Assembly: GCA_003156495.1 (NCBI GenBank)
Contig: PMHC01000279.1
Coordinates: 184 to 8,723, forward strand
Reading direction: 5' to 3'
DNA: 8,540 bases
DNA from: Acidobacteriaceae bacterium
Lineage (GTDB): Bacteria > Acidobacteriota > Terriglobia > Terriglobales > Acidobacteriaceae
Numbering within the stretch: the stretch's first letter is position 1; the number at the start of each line of letters is the position of its first letter. Below, piece after piece: positions 1 to 5,818 of this stretch. A model generated the notes under the pieces. That model was not told the DNA's origin, ran no database searches, and saw only the letters and a list, made by a program, of their open reading frames with translations. A program made the position numbers and the translations under genes.

Positions 1-543
1 GCCGCCGAAGCGCATGTAGTTGACCATCATGCGCGCCCCGGTCAGCTCTTCGAAGAGATCAAGAATCTTTTCGCGCTCGCGGAAGGCGTACATCAGCGGC
101 GTACCGCTGGCGCCCATCTCCTGCAAGAAAAAGCCAATCGAAGAGGCGTGATTCTGGAAGCGCGTCAGCTCGGCCAGTAACACGCGCAGGTGCTCGGCGC
201 GCTCGGGCACATCGATGCCGGCCAACTTCTCGACCGCCAGCGCGTAGGCCCAGTTGTTGGTCAGCGAGCAGAAGTAATCGAGCCGATCGGTGTAGGGCAT
301 CGATGCCAGATAGCTCATGCCCTCAGCCAGCTTTTCGTGGTTGCGATGCAGATAGCCGAAGACCGGCTTCAAGCGAATGACGCGCTCGCCGTCCAGCGTC
401 ACGTCCATGCGGAAGACGCCATGCGTCGACGGATGGTGCGGCCCCATGGCGACTTCGAGCAATTCGCCCTCGCCATCCGGCTCAATCACCGGCGGCCGGT
501 TCCAGCCGTCGATCTTCTCCGTTTTTCCCGCAGCAATTCCCAT
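1..543 (-). CDS. nuoD: NADH-quinone oxidoreductase subunit D (NuoD), N-terminal part; runs off the window
   Basis: The 49-kDa subunit of respiratory complex I forms, with NuoB, the quinone-reducing site of the peripheral arm. The frame is open from an ATG at 543 to the window edge, giving 181 residues of a protein usually near 400. Visible family motifs are GPHHPSTHG at residues 34-42, GYLHRNHEK at 63-71, PYTDRLDY at 83-90, ALAVEKLAG at 101-109 and YAFREREKILDLFE at 152-165. By alignment from memory with Thermus Nqo4, His41 and Tyr84 match the quinone headgroup ligands His38 and Tyr87. The usual Gly-X-Glu-Lys after GYLHR is here Asn-His-Glu-Lys. The start lies 18 bases after the nuoC stop, with only a weak GGGA-type ribosome binding site. 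NuoC and NuoD are separate proteins here, not fused as in E. coli. Confidence 0.96.
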   Translation of the reverse strand, partial: MGIAAGKTEKIDGWNRPPVIEPDGEGELLEVAMGPHHPSTHGVFRMDVTLDGERVIRLKPVFGYLHRNHEKLAEGMSYLASMPYTDRLDYFCSLTNNWAYALAVEKLAGIDVPERAEHLRVLLAELTRFQNHASSIGFFLQEMGASGTPLMYAFREREKILDLFEELTGARMMVNYMRFGG

Positions 544-557
544 TCAACGTCCCATCC

Positions 558-592
558 CTGATCACTGACCGCTGCTCACTGACAACTGTTTT
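558..592. repeat. Five-unit 7-bp tandem array at the nuoC 3' end
   Basis: On the plus strand the units are CTGATCA (558-564), CTGACCG (565-571), CTGCTCA (572-578), CTGACAA (579-585) and CTGTTTT (586-592). All begin with CTG and there are no gaps. In the gene direction the array encodes the last residues of NuoC and its TGA stop (564-562). It is collinear with the array after nuoA: same number of units, same order, and 28 of 35 bases identical by hand comparison. Confidence 0.75.
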
Positions 593-1122
593 CGGTGCTC
601 GATCGCGCGTTCGAGCACCGCATCGTGCGCCGTGGGCTCGTACTCGAAATCGTCCGGATCAACATAGTCCTTGCGCATGGGATGGTCTTTGAACTCATCC
701 CACATCAGCAACCGGCGCAGGTCCGGGTGTCCGGTAAATACGACGCCGAAAAGATCGAAGATCTCCCGTTCCTGAAACTCTGCCGAGCGCCAAATTGGAG
801 TCAATGAGGGTAATTCAACATGGTCGATGCGATTCTCCGTCCTCATACGCAGAATTAGCGGCCCGTGTTTTTTCGCCATCGAGTAGAGGTGATAGACCAC
901 CTCAAGATAGCCGGGCTCGGGCCAATCGACGCCGGTCACGTTCGAGAGAAAGTCAAAGGCCAACTCCGCGTCGTCGCGCAGAAAAGTCGCGACGGCGACG
1001 GCCTTTTCTGGCGCGAGAAGCAGCGAATGTTGCGCCGAGGGGCTGGAGTTCGGGACAAGTTCTACGCCCGCGCCGGGAACCGCCGCCTCAATTGCCGATT
1101 TGATCTCTTCGACAGACTTCAA
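562..1122 (-). CDS. nuoC: NADH-quinone oxidoreductase subunit C (NuoC, 30 kDa)
   Basis: This peripheral-arm subunit of complex I packs against NuoD and NuoB. The 186-residue product carries the 30-kDa signature: WRSAEFQEREIFDLFGVVF at 111-129, then GHPDLRRLL at 131-139 and DHPMRKDY at 146-153. The start is a TTG at 1122. It is chosen because an AGGAG Shine-Dalgarno at 1133-1129 sits six bases upstream, no in-frame ATG lies nearby, and the family N-terminus begins about here. The C-terminal tail after His176, roughly RKQLSVSSGQ, is odd: from Lys178 on it is encoded by a 7-bp tandem repeat array that also supplies the TGA stop. It is therefore unlikely to be ancestral protein sequence. The gene follows nuoB by 73 bases and precedes nuoD by 18. 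Confidence 0.96.
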   Translation of the reverse strand: MKSVEEIKSAIEAAVPGAGVELVPNSSPSAQHSLLLAPEKAVAVATFLRDDAELAFDFLSNVTGVDWPEPGYLEVVYHLYSMAKKHGPLILRMRTENRIDHVELPSLTPIWRSAEFQEREIFDLFGVVFTGHPDLRRLLMWDEFKDHPMRKDYVDPDDFEYEPTAHDAVLERAIEHRKQLSVSSGQ

Positions 1123-1126
1123 AATC

Positions 1127-1147
1127 AGCTCCTAGCTTTTAGCTCTT
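1127..1147. repeat. Three tandem heptamers of AGCTNNT type between nuoB and nuoC
   Basis: On the plus strand three 7-bp units follow without a gap: AGCTCCT, AGCTTTT and AGCTCTT. In the gene direction they read as AAGAGCT, AAAAGCT and AGGAGCT. The sequence differs from the CTGACAA heptamers in the other nuo spacers, but the 7-bp period is the same. The rest of this 73-base spacer (1148-1195) shows no clear signal. Confidence 0.6.
1129..1133 (-). promoter_or_regulatory. Shine-Dalgarno AGGAG of nuoC, inside a heptamer repeat
   Basis: AGGAG lies six bases before the TTG at 1122 and decides that start in the absence of a nearby ATG. It is part of the repeat unit AGGAGCT, the last of three tandem heptamers at 1147-1127, so the repeat seems to provide the ribosome binding site. 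Confidence 0.7.
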
Positions 1148-1195
1148 TCTTGCCGCTGCCCACCGTGGTGATTTCCTGTTGCGTCGCATCCGCCC

Positions 1196-1813
<618 letters not shown>

Positions 1814-1825
1814 CGGTCCTCACGT

Positions 1826-1853
1826 TAGCTGTCAGTTATCAGTTGTCAGTGGT
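1826..1853. repeat. Four-unit 7-bp array upstream of nuoB, inverted relative to the nuoA array
   Basis: Plus-strand units are TAGCTGT (1826-1832), CAGTTAT (1833-1839), CAGTTGT (1840-1846) and CAGTGGT (1847-1853). They end 12 bases before the nuoB ATG (1813). The orientation is opposite to the arrays at 1962-1996 and 558-592. Bases 1827-1850 are complementary to 1968-1991 at 22 of 24 positions by hand count, so the two arrays can form a long stem. Confidence 0.7.
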
Positions 1854-1961
1854 AAGAATCTTTCCCAGTACGTCAGCCAACATTCAATCTCAAAATCCCC
1901 TCTGACCACCAAGCTTCAAAATTTCTCCTGATTAGCCAGCGCTTTCGATTCGCACAAAAAG

Positions 1962-1996
1962 CTGATTACTGACAACCGATAACTGACAACTGTTTC
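1962..1996. repeat. Five-unit 7-bp tandem array directly after nuoA
   Basis: Plus-strand units are CTGATTA (1962-1968), CTGACAA (1969-1975), CCGATAA (1976-1982), CTGACAA (1983-1989) and CTGTTTC (1990-1996). The array ends on the base adjoining the nuoA stop codon (1999-1997), so in the gene direction it begins immediately after TGA. The intervening sequence between this and the nuoB array (1854-1961) is AT-rich and shows no gene. Confidence 0.75.
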
Positions 1997-2368
1997 TCAG
2001 CTCCACGTCAACACTCCCTTGGCCCATGCCCAGGCCAGCCCTTCGATTAGCAACAGCACAAAAACCAGCATCGCAGCGCAGGCTACCGCGCCCAGACTCG
2101 TAAAAACCACGGCGAATGGCAGCAGAAAGACCGCCTCCACGTCAAAGATGAGAAAAATAATTCCGTACAAATAGTAGGCCGAGCGGAACTGCACCCAGGC
2201 GTCGCCCTTCGATTCCAGGCCGCACTCGTAAATCGCATTTTTGATGGAATTCGGCTTGGGCGGCGAGTAGATTTTTGCCCAAAGCCACACCAGCCCCAGC
2301 GGAGCCAGCCCGAAGCCAAGCGCCGCAACAAAAAGTGCCGCTAAAGAGAAATACGGACTGGAAGCCAT
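1997..2368 (-). CDS. nuoA: NADH-quinone oxidoreductase subunit A (NuoA), membrane subunit
   Basis: NuoA is a small membrane subunit at the junction of the peripheral and membrane arms of complex I. The chosen start is the ATG at 2368, giving 123 residues, normal for the family. It is preceded by a purine-rich GAGGAGAGG about nine bases upstream. A TTG at 2422 would add 18 residues that look like leader and would place this ribosome binding site inside the gene. Three membrane segments are visible at about 7-30, 64-90 and 93-116. The loop carries YECG at 47-50, and the second helix has FDVE at 75-78, whose Asp76 and Glu78 correspond to the conserved acidic pair of E. coli NuoA. It is the first nuo gene here, and probably the first of the operon. 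Confidence 0.96.
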   Translation of the reverse strand: MASSPYFSLAALFVAALGFGLAPLGLVWLWAKIYSPPKPNSIKNAIYECGLESKGDAWVQFRSAYYLYGIIFLIFDVEAVFLLPFAVVFTSLGAVACAAMLVFVLLLIEGLAWAWAKGVLTWS

Positions 2369-2634
2369 CGCAAAAAGCCTCTCCTCTTGGATCGTTCTTA
2401 AAACTGGGGTAAAGATCTCCAATTTAAAGAGCGATTTTCTTTAAGCTACCAATTGGATGCAACTTATAGCTACTTTGGCTGCAGAAAAATATCTGTCCGT
2501 GAAAAATGCGGAGCCCTACTCACGGCACGGCTAAAACCGTACCCTTTCAAAGCCGCTCAACAACGACTGGAAAACCGCGCAACCTTCCAGGCGTCTACCC
2601 GCATCTTCCGCCGTTTACATTGCGCAGTCAACAA
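2369..2634 (-). promoter_or_regulatory. Leader and probable promoter region of the nuo operon
   Basis: This spacer between the terminator after the oxidoreductase genes and nuoA is clearly more AT-rich in its nuoA-proximal half. I see no convincing gene. A TATAAG (2468-2463) could be a -10 element, but no good -35 lies at the right distance. A stem-loop can form from 2524-2530 and 2537-2543 (7 bp with one wobble pair, 6-base loop). The exact promoter cannot be assigned by eye. Confidence 0.3.
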
Positions 2635-2659
2635 CCGGCCCGTTTCAGATGCGGGCCGG
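2635..2659 (-). terminator. Possible intrinsic terminator after the 2-oxoacid oxidoreductase operon
   Basis: An 8-bp perfect GC stem (CCGGCCCG pairing with CGGGCCGG) with a 9-base loop begins seven bases after the stop codon at 2667. In the gene direction it is followed by TTGTTGACTG, which is only partly T-rich, so termination may be incomplete and some readthrough into nuoA is possible. Confidence 0.5.
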
Positions 2660-2666
2660 CCGTCGC

Positions 2667-4142
2667 TCAGGCCGAAACCATTTCTTTTAGCGAGGCGCGA
2701 TACAATTCCCTGCCCCGCGCAATAGCGCGCTCGTCCAGTTCCATCCAGCGCGGATTTTTGACCATGCGATGCAGCGCCGCAGCAACGCTGGCCTCGGGAA
2801 GCACCGAGGCGATTTCCAGCAGCGAGCCCAGCATCACCATGTTGGCCGCGCGCTTGTTGCCCAGCTCGTCGGCGATGCGCGTAAAGGGCGCGGCAAAGGT
2901 ATGCAACCCCTCGCGCACGCAATCGGCCGGGAACTCGTCGCCATCGTAGATCACCCAGCCGCCGTCGCGCACCGCGCGGTCAAACTTTCTCAGCGAAGGC
3001 TCGTTCATGGCCACCAGCAAATTTGGCGCGGCCACCAACGGCGAATCGATTGGCTTGCGCGAAAGCCGCACGTGGCAATTCGAGGTTCCCGAGCGCATCT
3101 CCGGCCCATAGGAGGGCAGCCAGGAGACATCGAGACCGGCGTCGAGTCCAGCCTCGGCCAACACCTCGCCCAGCAGCAAAACCCCTTGCCCGCCAAAGCC
3201 GGCTACGCGCACCTGTAAATCGACTGGCTTGTCGGCAACCAGCGCCGCCGCGTTGCCCTCGGGCAAATCCGCTTCGGCCACGCCCAGAATTCCGGGAAGT
3301 TGGTCAAGCGTGGGCGCGACGGCCGGCTGCGTCAACCCAGCCTCCATCCGAGCCTTGGTGCGGTCGCAATAAACGCCGAGCGGATAGACCTTCTCCATCT
3401 CGTCGCGCACCCAGCGCTGCGCCTCGACCGGCGTTTTCTTCCAGATTGTCGGGCAGGGCGCAAGCACCTCGATCAGCGAAAAGCCCAGCCCGTTGACCTG
3501 ATTCTCAATCGCGCGGCGAATCGCGCGCGAAGCCTGCATCGCCTGCCGGTTGTCGCCCAGCCCCACCCGCTCAATGTAGACCGGGGCATCGAGCGTCGCC
3601 AGCAACTCGCAGACATGCATCGGATAGCCCTCATTAGCCGCCGAACGGCCAAAAGGGGTTGTCGTGGTCTTCTGGCCCAGCAGCGTGGTCGGCGCGGCCT
3701 GGCCGCCGGTCATGCTATAAACCGCGTTGTTAATGAAGATCAGGCTGACGTGCTCGCCGCGATTAGCGGCGTGCAGAATTTCGGCCGAGCCGATTGCCGA
3801 CAGATCGCCGTCGCCCTGGTAGCCGATAACGATGCTCCCCGGCCGGCTGCGCTTAACCGCCGTAGCCACGGCTGGCGCGCGTCCGTGCGCCGCCGAAATG
3901 TTGCCCACGTCGAAGTAGTAATAGGTGAAGACGCCGCAGCCCACCGGACCGACCAGAATCGTACGGTCCTGAATGCCTAACTCGTCGATCACCCGCGCCA
4001 GCATTTTGTGCACCGTGCCGTGGCCGCAGCCGGGGCAAAAGTGCGTCTGGTGCTGCAACTCGTCTTTGCGCTCGAAGCGTTCGTAAAAAGACTTCGCACG
4101 TCCGTGCGCGACTACATAATCCTGAACCGTTTCGTTAGACAT
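2667..4142 (-). CDS. 2-oxoacid:ferredoxin oxidoreductase, fused beta (TPP) and gamma subunits
   Basis: This 491-residue protein joins two subunits that are separate in the classic four-subunit enzymes. Residues 1 to about 265 are the beta subunit, which binds thiamine pyrophosphate and an Fe-S cluster. They contain FCPGCGHG (35-42), VGCG (67-70), HGRAPAVATAVK (86-97), GDGD (110-113), NNAVYSMTGGQ (138-148) and APCPT (228-232). Cys36, Cys39, Cys69 and Cys230 fit the four cluster ligands, and the GDGD-NN stretch fits the Mg-TPP motif. A linker of about 40 residues leads to a gamma domain from about 309, with VAGFGGQGV at 313-321 and YGPEMRSG at 346-353. The enzyme oxidatively decarboxylates a 2-oxoacid with CoA and reduces ferredoxin. 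The ATG at 4142 overlaps the alpha-subunit stop by 8 bases. Substrate (2-oxoglutarate or branched-chain 2-oxoacid) cannot be settled from sequence alone; the beta part looks KorB-like. Confidence 0.93.
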   Translation of the reverse strand: MSNETVQDYVVAHGRAKSFYERFERKDELQHQTHFCPGCGHGTVHKMLARVIDELGIQDRTILVGPVGCGVFTYYYFDVGNISAAHGRAPAVATAVKRSRPGSIVIGYQGDGDLSAIGSAEILHAANRGEHVSLIFINNAVYSMTGGQAAPTTLLGQKTTTTPFGRSAANEGYPMHVCELLATLDAPVYIERVGLGDNRQAMQASRAIRRAIENQVNGLGFSLIEVLAPCPTIWKKTPVEAQRWVRDEMEKVYPLGVYCDRTKARMEAGLTQPAVAPTLDQLPGILGVAEADLPEGNAAALVADKPVDLQVRVAGFGGQGVLLLGEVLAEAGLDAGLDVSWLPSYGPEMRSGTSNCHVRLSRKPIDSPLVAAPNLLVAMNEPSLRKFDRAVRDGGWVIYDGDEFPADCVREGLHTFAAPFTRIADELGNKRAANMVMLGSLLEIASVLPEASVAAALHRMVKNPRWMELDERAIARGRELYRASLKEMVSA

Positions 4143-5244
4143 GGGCCATCCGCTCCTCTTCGGCCACGGGACGGGCCGCGCCCTTGGCCAGTCCTTCGCG
4201 GCGGGCCAGTTCGTAAACAAACTTCAGCACCTCGGCCTGCGAGGGCACATTGCCTCCCACGCGACTGTAAAACTCCACCGGACGGGAACCGTTCAGCGCC
4301 AGCTTCACATCTTCGACCATCTGTCCGTTGCTCATCTCCACGACTGCGAAGAGCCGCGCGGTTTTGGCCAGCCGCTGCAGAGCCGCCTCGGGGAATGGAT
4401 AAAGGGTAATCGGCCGCAGCACGCCGACTTTCAAGCCCGCGGCGCGAGCCTCGGTGGTGACGGCCTTCAAAATCCTGCCCATGATGCCGTAGCCGACCAA
4501 AACAATATCGGCATCGGCGGTTTGCCACTCTTCGGCGCGCGTTTCACGCTCCGCCGCGGCCTTGTACTTGGCCTCGAGCTTGAGTTGCAGCTTCTCCATC
4601 CGATCGAAATCCAGCTCCAGCGAAGTGATCAGATTGCGCCGCGAGGCCGCCGTGCCGGCCACAGCCCAGGGCGGCAGATGCGGCGCGGTGGCTGCCTGCG
4701 GAAACTCGACCGGCTCCATCATCTGGCCAATAAATCCGTCGGCCAACACCACCACGGGATTGCGGTAGCGGTCGGCCAGATCGAAGGCCAGGGAGGTGAG
4801 GTCGGCCATCTCCTGCACCGAATGCGGCGCCAGCACGATGGTGCGATAGTTGCCATGGCCGCCGCCCTTCACCACTTGGTGATAGTCGCCCTGCTCGGCG
4901 CCAATGTTGCCCAGCCCCGGCCCGCCGCGCATGATGTCGGCGATGACGCAGGGCAGCTCGGCCCCGGCCATATAGCTGATCCCTTCCTGCATCAGGCTGA
5001 TGCCCGGCCCGCTCGATGCGGTCATCGCCCGCACTCCGGCCGAAGCCGCGCCGTAAAGCATGTTGATGGAGGCAACTTCGCTCTCTGCCTGCACATAAAC
5101 TCCGCCGGTCTGCGGCATATAGAGCGCCGCGGCCTCGGCAATCTCGCTGGCCGGCGTAATCGGATAGCCGTAGAAAGCCCGGCAGCCGGCCAAAATGGCG
5201 CTCTTAACGATCGCCTCATTGCCCTTCATCAGTTGCTTGCGCAT
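4135..5244 (-). CDS. vorB: 2-oxoacid:ferredoxin oxidoreductase alpha subunit (VorB/KorA type)
   Basis: The alpha subunit of the 2-oxoacid:ferredoxin oxidoreductase provides the pyrimidine-binding domain for TPP and the substrate pocket. The 369-residue protein shows MKGNEAIVKSA (6-16), YPITPASE (27-34), QAESEVASINMLYGAA (52-67), SSGPGISLMQEGISY (77-91) and RGGPGLGNIG (106-115). These resemble proteins annotated as 3-methyl-2-oxobutanoate dehydrogenase subunit VorB. That name is used broadly, so 2-oxoglutarate (KorA) remains possible. A second domain starts near 245 with VLVGYGIMGR (248-257). The ATG at 5244 has a GGAG seven bases upstream and overlaps the ferredoxin gene by 16 bases. The alternative ATG at 5229 would give a TGATG junction but lacks a ribosome binding site. 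The frame is open further upstream, but that part merely overlies the ferredoxin gene. Confidence 0.93.
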   Translation of the reverse strand: MRKQLMKGNEAIVKSAILAGCRAFYGYPITPASEIAEAAALYMPQTGGVYVQAESEVASINMLYGAASAGVRAMTASSGPGISLMQEGISYMAGAELPCVIADIMRGGPGLGNIGAEQGDYHQVVKGGGHGNYRTIVLAPHSVQEMADLTSLAFDLADRYRNPVVVLADGFIGQMMEPVEFPQAATAPHLPPWAVAGTAASRRNLITSLELDFDRMEKLQLKLEAKYKAAAERETRAEEWQTADADIVLVGYGIMGRILKAVTTEARAAGLKVGVLRPITLYPFPEAALQRLAKTARLFAVVEMSNGQMVEDVKLALNGSRPVEFYSRVGGNVPSQAEVLKFVYELARREGLAKGAARPVAEEERMAHV

Positions 5245-5525
5245 GCCGTTGCTCCCTTCGCGGAATCGGTCGTCGTCGCCGCCCCGGCAGCGCTCACCAG
5301 CCGGTAAACGGTAATCGCTCCCGGCTCCGGGCAGATCATAAAGCAGATGCCGCAACCGGTGCAGCCTGCCCCGGCGTAAACCGCCGTGCGGTAGCCGTAA
5401 TGATTCAGCCCCTCGCCCATCGCAATCACCTTCGCCGGGCATGCCTCGATGCACAACCCGCAGCCCTTGCACTCGGCCTCGTCGATCCGCAACTGACCCC
5501 GATCGGGTTTCTTTCCTTCCGCCAT
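5229..5525 (-). CDS. 2-oxoacid:ferredoxin oxidoreductase delta subunit, 2x[4Fe-4S] ferredoxin
   Basis: This small 98-residue ferredoxin-like subunit relays electrons out of the 2-oxoacid oxidoreductase. It holds two classic CxxCxxCxxxCP motifs: Cys19, 22, 25, 29 and Cys55, 58, 61, 65, each set expected to bind one [4Fe-4S] cluster. The tail after about residue 76 is Ala- and Thr-rich and not conserved-looking. The start is an ATG at 5525 with AGGGAG about ten bases upstream. The open frame extends to 5672, but the extra N-terminal part is Arg-rich and unlike the family. It is first in the operon (delta, alpha, beta-gamma), which is the order known for the four-subunit 2-oxoglutarate and 2-oxoisovalerate enzymes. 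Confidence 0.92.
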   Translation of the reverse strand: MAEGKKPDRGQLRIDEAECKGCGLCIEACPAKVIAMGEGLNHYGYRTAVYAGAGCTGCGICFMICPEPGAITVYRLVSAAGAATTTDSAKGATACASN

Positions 5526-5552
5526 TTCTTTCGTTCTCCCTGGGCGGCGTCT

Positions 5553-5647
5553 TTTCACGCACCGAAATAACGCATCGCCCAATTTCACCGTAGCCGCACC
5601 GCGCCGGCGTGCGCTTTCACTCCGCGCCCGCGGAGCCGCATTTTCAC
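5553..5647 (-). repeat. Four GTGAAA motifs about 30 bp apart in the oxidoreductase leader
   Basis: On the minus strand GTGAAA occurs at 5558-5553, 5588-5583, 5620-5615 and 5647-5642, with steps of 30, 32 and 27 bases. Each copy is also near a CGG (gene direction). It could be an operator array or a decayed repeat. A small hairpin (5620-5625 with 5630-5635) overlaps the region. Confidence 0.4.
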
Positions 5648-5677
5648 AACCGCAAGAAGCGCTCTGCGCCACCAGAC

Positions 5678-5707
5678 ATCATAGGCGCGAGGCCTACGCC
5701 ATGACCA
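5678..5707 (-). promoter_or_regulatory. Candidate sigma70-type promoter of the 2-oxoacid oxidoreductase operon
   Basis: A -10 element TATGAT (5683-5678) matches five of six consensus bases, and TGGTCA (5707-5702) at 18-base spacing matches four of six -35 bases. The start point would be near 5671, leaving a leader of roughly 145 bases that contains the four GTGAAA motifs. It lies downstream of the peptidase terminator, as expected for a separate operon. Confidence 0.35.
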
Positions 5708-5762
5708 GTCCGCCATAAAGACGGCGTAAAGAGGCATACAACGATGAATTGCCTAAAGGACC

Positions 5763-5784
5763 AAAAGGCCGCCTCACGGCGGCC
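5763..5784 (-). terminator. Intrinsic terminator of the M28 peptidase gene
   Basis: A perfect 7-bp stem, GGCCGCC pairing with GGCGGCC around a GTGA loop, is followed in the gene direction by TTTTGG. It starts 35 bases after the peptidase stop codon at 5819. It separates the peptidase from the oxidoreductase operon. Confidence 0.8.
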
Positions 5785-5818
5785 ATTCAGCTAGAAAAAC
5801 ACGCTTGCCTTTGCCCGG

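Noticed and set aside
2369..2422. Longer NuoA starting at the TTG at 2422
   Set aside because: It would place the GAGGAGAGG ribosome binding site inside the gene, and the family N-terminus fits the ATG at 2368.
3300..3980. A 226-codon plus-strand frame opposite the fused beta-gamma gene
   Set aside because: Arg- and Ala-rich antisense frame with no domain; the minus-strand gene explains the region.
4141..5307. A 388-codon plus-strand open frame opposite the alpha-subunit gene
   Set aside because: It is fully antisense to a strongly supported gene, is His-, Gly- and Arg-rich without recognisable motifs, and long antisense frames are expected in GC-rich coding DNA.
5245..5562. N-terminal extension of the alpha subunit
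   Set aside because: The added residues are an out-of-frame reading of the ferredoxin gene, and a good Shine-Dalgarno precedes the internal ATG at 5244.
5682..5728. Inverted repeats TAGGC/GCCTA and TACGCC/GGCGTA near the oxidoreductase promoter
   Set aside because: Arms are only 5-6 bp with variable loops and no T-tract; they could be operator half-sites but cannot be supported by eye.
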